A stretch of 64,000 nucleotides of DNA from an uncultured Kiritimatiellota bacterium (GTDB taxonomy: Bacteria; Verrucomicrobiota; Kiritimatiellia; RFP12; UBA1067): the NCBI GenBank assembly GCA_934621385.1, contig CAKTUI010000007.1:1-64000 (forward strand), given 5' to 3'. The notes below the pieces were generated by a model, which was given only the letters and a program-made list of their open reading frames with translations, had not been told where the DNA came from and did not search any database. The translations under genes were made by a program, and so were the position numbers. Shown one piece after another: positions 18,237 to 27,453 of the stretch. Each line of letters begins with the position of its first letter. Positions within the stretch are counted from its first letter, which is position 1.

Positions 18237-21008
18237 TTACTTCGCAAGTTCATACATCATCGTTGGTCGATTCGCTCCCTCGCCAACCGTGACCTTGGCC
18301 GTAAAGACATAAGCCCCGTCCGTATAGGTCGCTTGGACCTTGCGAAGGCGCGAACCATCCGAGGCGAGTGCCCAGACGGTCAGACCGCGGGTCTCATTGC
18401 GGAGTGAGACCTTCGCCTCGCCCACACGGGCAAGATACGGTAACTTGCCCCATTTCTTCAAATCGCGCATGTTCTTGTCGTCGAACTGCGCCTCCGTATT
18501 CTGAACATCGGTCAAATGCAGAATCAGGATGCGGCTGGACTTCTCAAGGCTCTTTCCATCCATTGCCGAAGCTGAAACGGAGCAGAAAGTCGTCATATCC
18601 GAGACAGCAAGCGGACCCGCCGACAAATCGCCCTCGTCAAATGCACAGACGGCCGCCGTACGCGATGTCGCAATGGCAAGTCGCCCGACGCGGGAGTCGA
18701 TTGAAATCTCCCCCGTGTCCGAAACGCCCTTTCCTGGATACTTCGGGATTGACTTCTGCGTCGCACGCTCATAGACTGCGTCACACGGCAACGCACACTT
18801 TCCTCCCTTGTCCGCGACGAAGGACCCGACTCTCGATGTGTAGGCCAACTGCGTAAACGGATGAGGGAAAAGTCCCTTCGCCCACATATCGCCAAGACCG
18901 CGCTCGGTCGATTCCTCCATTGTCACGCCATAGGCATAAGCCTTCTCTGCCCGCTTCACATCCCCGCGTCCGAAGAGGAGAACAATCTGCCGCTCGGTCA
19001 TCTGCGAAAGCGGATCCGTGACCACATCAAATCCATTGGCCGCCCCCTGCGTAAACATATTCGGCCGCCAATGGCTCCAGGCAAATCGATAGAGCCCATC
19101 CCAATCCTGAAGGGCCGCGTATGCACCCATCATCAGGCCACCCTCGGCGCGAAACTTGTTCGGCATGCAGTAGTTATATTCCGTCACCGTAAAGGGCTTG
19201 CCAAAAACACGCGTCGGAGCCATCATAATCGGGGTCGCGTATGTTGGATGCCCAACCTTGATGTTCCCCGTCTGGTTGATGTGAAACGGAAGTTTCTGAT
19301 AACTCGGTTGCGGATGATCACCATACTGGTGGTTATCCACGACGTCCAACGCCTCGCGCTCAAAGGTCTGCGCCATCGTATCCCACCAGTTGCCGCCCGA
19401 AATCAGCGTCTTCACACCGGCTTCACGAAGACGGCGGCCCATTCGACGATTCGCCTCGGCCTTGACTTCATGGAGGAACTGTGCGAACTCCTTCCGATTG
19501 CCTATGTCCTTCTTTCCGTATGTCGGGAAGCCCTTCGTCTTCGCCCATTCATTGTATTTCGCGACATACATATCCGCCGCGCCCCACCAGACGGAAGCAA
19601 TCGAGTCCTCATTCATCAGTGTCGCAAAGACGATTTGCGGCTCATCTTTCCACGCAATCCCCGTATAGGGATTCACGTGGTTAAAAAGTTCCATTGCCCG
19701 ATTGAACCAGGCATCCTCCGCTGGACGATGAATCGGCACGACGGCCTTAATCGTATTGGAGTTGAGCGGCTTGTCAAAGCCCTCGCAACTGCCGAGACTG
19801 CCCATCGCATACAGGTCGAATGTCAGATAAATTCCCGCCTTCTTGCACTCAGCCATCAGATAATCGAGCTGATCAAGTTTCTTGGCCGAGATTTTAGGCA
19901 GCGTCTTGCGCCCCCAAAGGTTATTCCACTCATCCTCCGTAATCGTCACGTCAATGTGATGGAGGCGCATCGTATTCCAGCCGCGCATCTTGAAGTCACG
20001 AACCACCTTGGCGACCTCTTCCCTGGACAGGAAGTTCGCGTCAAAGCACAGGTTCGCCCCGACAAGCCGAAGCCGACGGTCGGGAGCGCGCTCGAATGTA
20101 AAGTGCCCATCTGGGGCAACGCGAACAAATCCGTACTTACCTGCCGGAGAATCCGACGAGAGGATATCCGTGAAATCAAGAATCGTCCCAGGCTTGATTT
20201 CGTTCGTGTAAGGAAACGGCACCCAGTCCTCATTGGCCACCAACTTGAACGGCGGCGGCGGAATCGACAGGTTGACCAATCCCTTGCCCCGCTTCAGCGA
20301 ATCCGCAAACGCACCCGAAACGACGAATTCAATCGTCGAGGACTTCGCCGTTTTGCACTCGGGGAACTCCAGACGAAGTTCGAATCGTTGCGTCTTGTCC
20401 TTACGCGCATCCATAAAGACGGCGTTACCCTTCAGGACATTCAAGCGGAGTTTCTTCGTTCCATCCTTGGAGACAACCTCAATAGAACGCTTGTCACTTC
20501 CGATGCCGATAAACTCCTGTCCATAGGCCTCGGGGAGAACCGTCGTCCCGGACTTGCCGCCAACGAAATCGTTCGCCGCGAGTGGGAACATCGCATAGGC
20601 CCGCTGAAGGCCCATCGCCTTGCCCTCGACGGACGAAATCGTCCAACGCACATGGACTTTTGCCGCGCCGCCCTCGCTCACATCGAAGAATTCCTCGCGG
20701 ATGGCGAGTCCGCTTGGACCCGCCCAAATCTTGCCCGTAAACAGCAGACCCTTGCCCAGTTCGGGATCTTCAATCGCCTCCTTGCGGTGCTCCTTCGCCG
20801 CGTAGTCCTGTGCCGTGAACTGCCACGAGGGGCCAAACGCAATGAAGTTAACGAACCCCCAGTTGGACTTCGTATCCATCCGGCAAATGCCATCCACATT
20901 CAGAAGACCGCGCCAATCCACATTCAGATTCGCCGCCGTCTCGGCCTGCACCAGCAACGACAAAAGCGCCGCCACGCAGAACCCTATCAGTGCCTTTCCT
21001 AACCTCAT
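18237..21008 (-). CDS. Secreted clan GH-A glycoside hydrolase with N-terminal beta-sandwich
   Basis: A 923-residue secreted protein. Signal peptide (ALIGFCVAALLSLLVQA), an N-terminal domain of about 270 residues with beta-sandwich character, then a TIM barrel beginning near DWVPFPYTNEIKPGTILDF. Likely acid/base E467 (TLMNEDS) and nucleophile E610 (FTVTEYNYCMPN). A C-terminal beta domain ends the protein. It is a tandem paralogue of 15930-18149, which lacks the N-terminal domain. ATG 21008 is preceded by AGAGGTATAGAG and begins the signal peptide; the frame is open further upstream into the leader. A TATAAT is at 21085-21090. Family number and substrate are not assigned. Confidence 0.82.
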   Translation of the reverse strand: MRLGKALIGFCVAALLSLLVQAETAANLNVDWRGLLNVDGICRMDTKSNWGFVNFIAFGPSWQFTAQDYAAKEHRKEAIEDPELGKGLLFTGKIWAGPSGLAIREEFFDVSEGGAAKVHVRWTISSVEGKAMGLQRAYAMFPLAANDFVGGKSGTTVLPEAYGQEFIGIGSDKRSIEVVSKDGTKKLRLNVLKGNAVFMDARKDKTQRFELRLEFPECKTAKSSTIEFVVSGAFADSLKRGKGLVNLSIPPPPFKLVANEDWVPFPYTNEIKPGTILDFTDILSSDSPAGKYGFVRVAPDGHFTFERAPDRRLRLVGANLCFDANFLSREEVAKVVRDFKMRGWNTMRLHHIDVTITEDEWNNLWGRKTLPKISAKKLDQLDYLMAECKKAGIYLTFDLYAMGSLGSCEGFDKPLNSNTIKAVVPIHRPAEDAWFNRAMELFNHVNPYTGIAWKDEPQIVFATLMNEDSIASVWWGAADMYVAKYNEWAKTKGFPTYGKKDIGNRKEFAQFLHEVKAEANRRMGRRLREAGVKTLISGGNWWDTMAQTFEREALDVVDNHQYGDHPQPSYQKLPFHINQTGNIKVGHPTYATPIMMAPTRVFGKPFTVTEYNYCMPNKFRAEGGLMMGAYAALQDWDGLYRFAWSHWRPNMFTQGAANGFDVVTDPLSQMTERQIVLLFGRGDVKRAEKAYAYGVTMEESTERGLGDMWAKGLFPHPFTQLAYTSRVGSFVADKGGKCALPCDAVYERATQKSIPKYPGKGVSDTGEISIDSRVGRLAIATSRTAAVCAFDEGDLSAGPLAVSDMTTFCSVSASAMDGKSLEKSSRILILHLTDVQNTEAQFDDKNMRDLKKWGKLPYLARVGEAKVSLRNETRGLTVWALASDGSRLRKVQATYTDGAYVFTAKVTVGEGANRPTMMYELAK

Positions 21009-21084
21009 CTCTATACCTCTTTTGATGACAAATCCACGATGCTGAACAGACAGAATCCAGCGACACTCGTGAATTGATGGCAGG

Positions 21085-21093
21085 ATTATAACA
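21085..21093 (-). promoter_or_regulatory. -10 box of the 18237-21008 hydrolase gene
   Basis: Minus strand TTTGTTATAATCC, with a leader of about 70 bases before the ATG at 21008. Confidence 0.4.
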
Positions 21094-21152
21094 AAGCCCA
21101 AACTGCCGCGCCCTACCCAAAAGGGTAGTATCCTGAAAATTCTCCTACTTTT

Positions 21153-21512
21153 CTATGCGAGCTTCAGCCCGACCCAAACCGCCAGAAGCCCCGCCAGGAC
21201 GGAAACGACGACATAACAGCAGCACAACCCGAACTGACCCCGCTGCAAAAAGGTCATCGCCTCATTCGAAAAAGTCGAGAATGTCGTAAAGCCACCGCAG
21301 AAACCAACAACGGCAAAAAGCCGAACGGCGGCAGACGCACTCCCCGACCACTTCGCAAGAAATCCACCCAAAAGACCAATCAGCAACGAACCCGCGACAT
21401 TGACACCCAACGTCCCCCACGGGAACAAACCCTGTCCATTCAGTGCCCGCGAAACCACAAAGCGGCAAACGCCGCCCAGGGCACTGCCAAGCGCAACATA
21501 GAGAACCGCCAT
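21153..21512 (-). CDS. crcB: Fluoride exporter CrcB/FluC
   Basis: A 119-residue small membrane protein of the Fluc family, which forms dimeric fluoride channels. Four hydrophobic helices and the signature GFCGGFTTFSTFSNE, including the phenylalanines lining the fluoride path, are clear; WGTLGVNVAGSLLIG is the other conserved block. ATG 21512 begins the first helix (MAVLYVALGSALGG) and follows the oxidoreductase stop codon by 17 bases, so the two are probably cotranscribed. No fluoride riboswitch was recognised directly upstream. Confidence 0.93.
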   Translation of the reverse strand: MAVLYVALGSALGGVCRFVVSRALNGQGLFPWGTLGVNVAGSLLIGLLGGFLAKWSGSASAAVRLFAVVGFCGGFTTFSTFSNEAMTFLQRGQFGLCCCYVVVSVLAGLLAVWVGLKLA

Positions 21513-21529
21513 CTTTCGCCAATGTTCGC

Positions 21530-23239
21530 TCAGGGAAGCGAAAGAACCTGACCATCCGCCAGTAGCCGCGCCCGAAGGGTCGGATAGTCCACGTCCTGGA
21601 CGGCTACATTCCCCTTCGCCGCGAGGACGGCCGCCGTCCCTGCGACCTGTCCCAGCGAGAAGAAGACCGGCTCCATGCGAATCGACCCAAAGGCCATGTG
21701 AGACGAGGAGACGCACACGGGAACCAGCAAGTTGGCGCATTCGCCCTTCTTCGGCGTAAGGCACCCGTAATCAAGCGGATAAGGCTTGCCACCCGTCCTC
21801 CAGTCCTCGATATTCCCCTCGTTCCGCACAAAGCCCTTGCTGTCGACATAGCGGCGGACATTGTGCGAATCCATCCCATAGGCCGCCATAGCAACGGGCC
21901 GTTTCGTCGCACGCGCCCGCGTCACGTCGTGTTCCGTCTCCACGTAGTCGCCAATCATCCGCCGCGCCTCGCGCACATAAAGCTGACTCTGCCACCCGTC
22001 ACCCAGTCCGTCCGTGAACTCGTCACGGCAGGTTCCCCATTGCGCCACACGGTTGCGAATCGGGTCCGGCACACGCGGATTGTTCGCCAGCGTCCACATC
22101 AGGCCCTTCTGGTAATCGAGGTGTGCCTTCAGAATAACCTCACGCTCCTCATAACTCGCCTCGGGCCACGCCCAGTTCTGCCCGATGAAGTCCGTCGAAA
22201 AGCCTGTCCGATTGTTGGTGTCGGTCTTGCGGTTGGGCATCATGGAATTGATCCAGGGCATATAGTTCCAGAACGACTGCTCGTTCTTGACGAATGTCTT
22301 GGCGGGAATCGCCTCAAGATTGCGAAGCAGAAGTTCATAGTTCCTCTCGTCGTAATTCGCGGGTTTCTCAAACGGAATGCGGTTCTCGGGCACATCCGTC
22401 AGGCACATGCGGAAGCAATAGGCCTGCACACGCCGATCCCCTGTTCCGTCCGGCTCGTCCGTATCCTTCTCAACAAACGGCAGAAGCCCACTCGTCGGGT
22501 CGCCCGGCTTGACATAGGCAGAAATGTCGCGATTGAACTGATGCCCAACGGCGAGCTTGCGCTGGATGCCGCTAATCGTCTCGCCATAGACCGAGTTGTC
22601 CTCACGCCCGACAAAATAGCTGACACCCGCCGCCGCCATCAGGTCACCCTCGTAAGTTGCATCGATGAAGACATCGCCCTCGAAAACCTTGCCGGACAGC
22701 GTTCGAATCGCACAGATGCGCCCATTCTCGACCGTCACGCCGCCCGTGCCGCGATCCAAACGCTCGCCGCGCACAATTTCAAGCGCATCACGCTTCTCCC
22801 AGCCCTCAAGAATCTTCAGCGCGGCGGATGGCTCGAACGTCCACATCGAGTCACTCCCCTTCGTTCCAAAGCATTGCCCATCGGGCGAATAGTCCGAGAC
22901 CTTCTGATACTTCCAGTTCGCCTCATTATGGTAGTACTTCGCGACATCCTTGTAGAACTCAAGGGCAATGCCACCAAATGCCGCCTTGTTGCCGATGTCG
23001 GTCTGTCCAAGCCCACCCGTCGTCAAGCCACCAATGCGCGTTTCGGGCGACACAATCAGGCACGACGTGCCCATACGCCGGGCTTGAACGGCTGCGGAAA
23101 TGGCCGCTGGCGAACTCCCGTAGATGATGACGGTACGCCGTTCAACCTGTGCTCGCACCGACGGAGACTCGGAACGACCGTCCGCAAACCCAGCCAGCAC
23201 GAAGAGAAGCGCGGTGGACAGGAGAATAAGTTTCTTCAT
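21530..23239 (-). CDS. Secreted FAD-dependent oxidoreductase
   Basis: A 569-residue exported flavoprotein of the FAD_oxidored (xanthan lyase/DUF-type) family common in polysaccharide-degrading PVC and Bacteroidota. Signal peptide MKKLILLSTALLFVLAGFA; dinucleotide-binding motif RTVIIYGSSPAAISAAVQAR followed by ETRIGGLTTGGLGQTD; a later FIDATYEGDLMAAAGVSYFVGRE block typical of the family. The start codon follows AAAGGAATACGAGTG. crcB lies downstream at 17 bases, and nadA is upstream in the same direction. The substrate is unknown; a role in carbohydrate processing is only suggested by family distribution. Confidence 0.85.
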   Translation of the reverse strand: MKKLILLSTALLFVLAGFADGRSESPSVRAQVERRTVIIYGSSPAAISAAVQARRMGTSCLIVSPETRIGGLTTGGLGQTDIGNKAAFGGIALEFYKDVAKYYHNEANWKYQKVSDYSPDGQCFGTKGSDSMWTFEPSAALKILEGWEKRDALEIVRGERLDRGTGGVTVENGRICAIRTLSGKVFEGDVFIDATYEGDLMAAAGVSYFVGREDNSVYGETISGIQRKLAVGHQFNRDISAYVKPGDPTSGLLPFVEKDTDEPDGTGDRRVQAYCFRMCLTDVPENRIPFEKPANYDERNYELLLRNLEAIPAKTFVKNEQSFWNYMPWINSMMPNRKTDTNNRTGFSTDFIGQNWAWPEASYEEREVILKAHLDYQKGLMWTLANNPRVPDPIRNRVAQWGTCRDEFTDGLGDGWQSQLYVREARRMIGDYVETEHDVTRARATKRPVAMAAYGMDSHNVRRYVDSKGFVRNEGNIEDWRTGGKPYPLDYGCLTPKKGECANLLVPVCVSSSHMAFGSIRMEPVFFSLGQVAGTAAVLAAKGNVAVQDVDYPTLRARLLADGQVLSLP

Positions 23240-23276
23240 CACTCGTATTCCTTTCAGTTGGGTGGCAAATGCCGTC

Positions 23277-24179
23277 TTAGGCAATGGCAAGCATTGCATC
23301 AATCGCCCGCTTCGCCCGAAGGGCAATCTCCTCCGGCACGGTCACGCGAGTCTTCATTTCCTTCAGGGCCTCAAGGAGGTTCTCAACGGTCGTCTTCTTC
23401 ATGTTCGGGCAGACCAGCGAGTCCGACACGGGGTAGAAACTCTTGCCGGGGTTCTCCTTGCGAAGACGGTGCAGAATACCGACCTCGGTGCCGACGAGAA
23501 TCGTCGAGGCTGAAGACTCACGCGCATAGCGGCACATTCCACCCGTGGAAAGACGCTCATCCGCCGCGTCACGGACTTCTTTCGGACATTCAGGGTGAAC
23601 CAAAACGGGAGCACTCGGATGCGCCGCACGGGCCTTGGCAATCGCCGCCGCCGTCAGCCGTGCGTGCGTCGGACAATACCCCGGCCACAGGATGTAACTA
23701 CGCCCCTCAAGTCCCGAGATGTGGCTCCCCAAGTGACGGTCGGGGACGAAGATGATTTCACGATCCTTTGGCACCGTCGCCATGACGCGCTCGGCATTTC
23801 CACTCGTCACGCAGAGGTCGCACTCGGCCTTCACCTCCGCCGTCGAGTTCACGTAGCAAACGGCAACGGCTCCGGGGTGCTGCGCCTTGAGCTTGCGCAA
23901 CTGCTCACCGGTAATCATGTCGGCCATCGGACACCCGGCGGAAGGTTCGGGAATGAGCACCGTCTTGCCCGGATTCAGAATCGCCGCCGTCTCGGCCATG
24001 AAGTAGACACCACAGAAGACGATGACATCCGCCTCTACCTGCGTGGCTCGCCGCGCCAGTTCCAGCGAATCTCCCGTAAAGTCCGCCAAATCCTGCACTT
24101 CACCGCGACAATAGTTGTGCGACAGGATAACCGCGTTGCGGGCTTTCTTCAGGCGAAGAATCTCTTCCTTTATGTCCAT
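23277..24179 (-). CDS. nadA: Quinolinate synthase
   Basis: A 300-residue 4Fe-4S enzyme making quinolinate from iminoaspartate and dihydroxyacetone phosphate in NAD biosynthesis. Family motifs: AVILSHNYCRGEVQDLAD, DVIVFCGVYFMAETA, and three cluster cysteines (in FCGVYFM, in HPECPKEV and in SLVCPNMKK). CYVNSTAEVKA and PDRHLGSHIS are also typical. The ATG at 24179 follows GAGG and starts eight bases after the gyrA stop codon; a GTG 12 bases earlier would overlap gyrA and is less likely. nadB and nadC are not in the window. Confidence 0.95.
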   Translation of the reverse strand: MDIKEEILRLKKARNAVILSHNYCRGEVQDLADFTGDSLELARRATQVEADVIVFCGVYFMAETAAILNPGKTVLIPEPSAGCPMADMITGEQLRKLKAQHPGAVAVCYVNSTAEVKAECDLCVTSGNAERVMATVPKDREIIFVPDRHLGSHISGLEGRSYILWPGYCPTHARLTAAAIAKARAAHPSAPVLVHPECPKEVRDAADERLSTGGMCRYARESSASTILVGTEVGILHRLRKENPGKSFYPVSDSLVCPNMKKTTVENLLEALKEMKTRVTVPEEIALRAKRAIDAMLAIA

Positions 24180-24187
24180 CCCTAACC

Positions 24188-26773
24188 TCACTGCCCTTCC
24201 GTCGGGGTCTGTCCGTCATCCGCTGCCTCGCCAGCCGACGCGTCCGCCGCCGGGGTCGTTCCGTCCTGAGGTGCAACGGCATCCGCCGGGGCATCGGTCG
24301 TCTCTTCCTGCTGACCCTCGCAGACGCTGATGGAGACAAGCTTCGCCCCCTCGTTCAGGCGCACCAAGCGCACGCCCTGCGCCGCACGGCTCTGCACACG
24401 GAATTGAGAGACTGAGTTGCGCACCATCAGCTGATCGCTCGTGATGGAGATCACGCTCTCGTCGTCCGACACCGCATGCGCCGCAACGACCGCACCGTTT
24501 CGATCCGCACCCTTGATGCCAATCATACCCATGCCGCCACGCGCATGACGCGTAAAGTCCGCAAACTCGCACCGCTTGCCATACCCGTTCGCCGTGGCGA
24601 TGAAGAGCGTCTTCTCATCATCCACCGCATCCAACGAGACGACCTCGTCATCCTCCCGCAGACGAATGCCGCGCACACCTGTCGCCGTGCGTCCCATCCG
24701 GCGCACGTCCGTCGCCGCAAAGCGCATGGCACGGCCTTCCCGCGTCAGCATGATGACATCGTCGTTCGGCTTCACGAGTCGCACGTCCACCAGGGCGTCG
24801 CCCTCCTCGATGTTCAGGGCTCGAATGCCAGCCCGGTTCACGTTCTTGAAATCCCCGAGCAACGTCTTCTTGACCGTTCCCTTGCGCGTCGCAAAGAACA
24901 CATCCACATCACCCTCAAAAGAGCGGATGGGCAGGAGATTGAGGACCTGCTCCCCTTCCTGCAGATTCAGCAAGTTGATGAGCGGACGGCCGAAACTCGT
25001 GCGCGGCGCCTCGGGAATCTGGTACGCATCCTTCAGGAAGAGCCGCCCCGTGTTCGTAAAGAACATCAGCGAGTCATGCGTCTGCGCCACGAAGACGAGG
25101 CGAATGAAATCCTCTTCCTTGACCTGGGCACCCTTGATCCCCTTCGTCCCACGGCCCGACTCACGGTACTCCGTCAGTGGGACGCGCTTGATGTAGCCGC
25201 GATTCGAAAGCGTAATCACACAGGGCGCATCCGGCACGAGATCCTTCAGCGAGACCTCATTCTCATCCGGGACAATCTCCGTCCGCCGCTTTGCATCCTC
25301 CTTGGAGGCGAACTTGAGCTTCAGCATCGCAAGGTCGTCCTTGATGATGGCGTAAATGCGGTTCGGATCGGCGAGAATCGCCGTCAGGTTCTCAATCGTC
25401 TTCAGCAGTTCGGCCATCTCGGCCTCAAGCTTGTCGCGCTCAAGCCCCGTCAGCTGATAGAGCCGCATTTCGAGGATGGCATTGACCTGCAGGTCTGAGA
25501 AACCGTACTTTTCTTGCAACCGCCCCTTCGCCTCATCGCGGTTTGCCGAACTGCGGATGATGGCGACCACATCATCCAAATGGGCAATCGCCAGCAGCAG
25601 GCCATCCAGGATGTGCTTGCGGGCCTGGGCCTTGCGGAGCTCGAAACGCGTCCGCCGCGTAATGACCTCAAAGCGGTGATTCGTGTAGCAGCGGAAGAAG
25701 TCCTTCAGGTTCAGAATTTTCGGCCGTCCACCGTCAATCGCCAGCATAATCGCGCCGAAAGTCGTCTGAAGTTCGGTGTGCTTGTAGAGGTGGTTCAGCA
25801 CGATTTCCCCAATGGCGTCGCGCTTCAGCTCGACGATGATGCGAATGTCGTCCTTGGACTCGTCTCGGATGTCGCTGATGCCTTCCAGCACCTTTTCCTT
25901 CACGAGGTTCGCCATGTGAATCAGCATCTCGCGCTTGTTCACCGTATAGGGAATCTCGGTAATGACAATGCGCTCGCGGCCGTTCTTCGGCGTCTCAATC
26001 GTGGCCTTCCCACGCACACGCAACTGTCCGCGGCCGTTCTTGTACATCGCCGCAATGCCATTGTAGCCGCAAATCTGCGCCCCCGTGGGGAAGTCCGGCC
26101 CCTTGACGAACTGCATCAGGTCGTCGACCGTGCAGTCCTCGCGGTGATCCACGTAGTAGGCGATTCCATCGCAGAGTTCACCCAGGTTGTGCGGGGGAAT
26201 GTTCGTCGCCATGCCGACGGCGATGCCGCTCGACCCATTCAGAAGCAGGTTCGGAAGCTTGGCGGGGAGAACGGACGGTTCCTCAAGCGTCTCGTCGAAG
26301 TTCGGGACCATGTCGACCGTATCCTTCTCCAGGTCCGACAACATCTCCTCCGTCACCTTCTGCATGCGGACTTCGGTATAACGCATCGCCGCCGCGCTGT
26401 CGCCATCAATCGACCCGAAGTTGCCGTGGCCATCCACCAGCGGAACGCGAAGGGAGAACGGCTGGGCCATACGGACAATCGTCTCGTACACCGCGCTGTC
26501 CCCGTGGGGATGGTACTTGCCGATGACATCACCGACGACACGCGCCGACTTCACGTGCTTCGCACCAAAGGGAATCCCCAGCTTGTGCATGGAATAAAGA
26601 CACCGGCGGTGCACGGGCTTGAGGCCATCGCGCACATCGGGCAGGGCCCGCCCGACAATCACGCTCATGGAGTAGTCGATGTAGTCCCTCGACATCTCCT
26701 CTTCAATGTTCACGTCCTCCAAAGTCCCTGCGGCAGGACCGGGAACCAAGCTCTGTTCTTCTTCCTCGCTCAT
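24188..26773 (-). CDS. gyrA: DNA gyrase subunit A
   Basis: An 861-residue type II topoisomerase subunit that cuts and rejoins DNA during negative supercoiling. Active-site Tyr in [10 protein letters not shown]; quinolone-determining region [17 protein letters not shown] with Ser and Glu at the two resistance positions; the C-terminal six-bladed domain contains a GyrA-box-like [12 protein letters not shown]. The acidic, Ala-rich tail ([18 protein letters not shown]) is a lineage extension. The promoter TATAAT ends nine bases before the ATG; GGGAG lies in that gap, but the leader would be only 2-3 bases. gyrB is not here. Confidence 0.96.
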   Translation of the reverse strand: MSEEEEQSLVPGPAAGTLEDVNIEEEMSRDYIDYSMSVIVGRALPDVRDGLKPVHRRCLYSMHKLGIPFGAKHVKSARVVGDVIGKYHPHGDSAVYETIVRMAQPFSLRVPLVDGHGNFGSIDGDSAAAMRYTEVRMQKVTEEMLSDLEKDTVDMVPNFDETLEEPSVLPAKLPNLLLNGSSGIAVGMATNIPPHNLGELCDGIAYYVDHREDCTVDDLMQFVKGPDFPTGAQICGYNGIAAMYKNGRGQLRVRGKATIETPKNGRERIVITEIPYTVNKREMLIHMANLVKEKVLEGISDIRDESKDDIRIIVELKRDAIGEIVLNHLYKHTELQTTFGAIMLAIDGGRPKILNLKDFFRCYTNHRFEVITRRTRFELRKAQARKHILDGLLLAIAHLDDVVAIIRSSANRDEAKGRLQEKYGFSDLQVNAILEMRLYQLTGLERDKLEAEMAELLKTIENLTAILADPNRIYAIIKDDLAMLKLKFASKEDAKRRTEIVPDENEVSLKDLVPDAPCVITLSNRGYIKRVPLTEYRESGRGTKGIKGAQVKEEDFIRLVFVAQTHDSLMFFTNTGRLFLKDAYQIPEAPRTSFGRPLINLLNLQEGEQVLNLLPIRSFEGDVDVFFATRKGTVKKTLLGDFKNVNRAGIRALNIEEGDALVDVRLVKPNDDVIMLTREGRAMRFAATDVRRMGRTATGVRGIRLREDDEVVSLDAVDDEKTLFIATANGYGKRCEFADFTRHARGGMGMIGIKGADRNGAVVAAHAVSDDESVISITSDQLMVRNSVSQFRVQSRAAQGVRLVRLNEGAKLVSISVCEGQQEETTDAPADAVAPQDGTTPAADASAGEAADDGQTPTEGQ

Positions 26774-26782
26774 ACTCCCTAT

Positions 26783-26791
26783 ATTATACCA
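26783..26791 (-). promoter_or_regulatory. Extended -10 of gyrA
   Basis: Minus strand TTTTTTGGTATAAT, ending nine bases before the gyrA ATG. Predicts a leaderless or nearly leaderless transcript. Confidence 0.55.
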
Positions 26792-27216
26792 AAAAACCGC
26801 CTGCTCGGGGGCTTGCGCGAAGCTGTCGCTCGGTCTCGGCTTCCACGGTTGCGCTCACCTCTCACGCGTCGACAACAGAGTCTTCTTAGCCTGCCATGCC
26901 TCGGTGGTTATCACTGGTTGCAGACAGAGCAACTCCTACGGTGGCACCCCGTGGAAGACCTCACTCGCGACACTTCGCGCGCGCCCCCTCACCCGAGACG
27001 AAAGATAGGCCGTTCCAAGCCGAGACGCGGCAGAAGGTTTTGCCGGCCTGCCGTTGCCCGTCGGCATCGTGGTATTCGCGGGTTTTGCCGCCCCGCCGTC
27101 CGGCAGGCCATTCAAACTGCCGCGCCCGCGCCTTCAGAACGCCTACGCGGCATGACCTCTCCCCGCCTTTCCGTGCTTTCAGTGTATTCCGTGGTTATTC
27201 CCCACGCGGCAGAATT
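26792..27216. other. Non-coding, repeat-rich spacer
   Basis: No supportable gene. It contains a repeated GGTTTTGCCG (27036 and 27081), an inverted GGCCTGCCG/CGGCAGGCC pair, and a low-complexity tract at about 27163-27196 built from variants of TTCCGTG and TTCAGTG. It looks like accumulated intergenic debris leading into the palindrome array. Confidence 0.4.
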
Positions 27217-27340
27217 CCGATGCCCATCGGACGGAATTCTGATGCCCGTCGGAAAAAATTCTGATGGGCATCAGAAAACGCTCCGATGGGCATCAGAAAG
27301 TACTCCAATGCCCATTAGACGGGACCGCCTCCCCCAACGG
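27217..27340. repeat. Palindrome array A2
   Basis: Five clear 14-base units start at 27217, 27239, 27261, 27283 and 27305, exactly 22 bases apart; a sixth decayed slot is at 27327. The core is GATGCCCATC or its reverse complement GATGGGCATC, giving hairpins such as CCGAT-GCCC-ATCGG and CTGAT-GGGC-ATCAG. The 8-base spacers are A-rich (ACGGAATT, AAAAAATT, AAAACGCT, AAAGTACT). About 17 bases after the sixth slot comes GTAACGCTTT and a tract also found after array A3. It is not a CRISPR: the spacers are too short and not unique. Confidence 0.85.
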
Positions 27341-27403
27341 ACCAAATTCCGACGGAGGTAACGCTTTCGCCATCCGCCACGACTTTCTCAACGATGACCC
27401 CGT
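27341..27403. repeat. Conserved right flank of array A2
   Basis: Matches the flank after array A3 (about 49375-49437). GTAACGCTTT, then 15 less conserved bases, then CGACTTT and AACG, at identical spacing in both copies. This defines a dispersed element longer than the palindromes alone. Confidence 0.6.
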
Positions 27404-27453
27404 CAACCGCCCAAACGCGTCCCCTTCTCGGGAGGAACCGACTCGCCTCTACC

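Noticed and set aside
18861..21002. 713-codon open frame on the plus strand
   Set aside because: Antisense to the hydrolase gene; composition is Arg/His/Pro-rich with no recognisable domain. It is a by-product of codon bias.
21698..23755. 685-codon open frame on the plus strand
   Set aside because: Antisense shadow of the FAD oxidoreductase and nadA genes with no domain signature.
27217..27340. Possible CRISPR array
   Set aside because: Spacers are only 8 bases, similar to each other, and repeats invert and vary; no cas genes are present. The same applies to 3008-3178 and 49273-49374.
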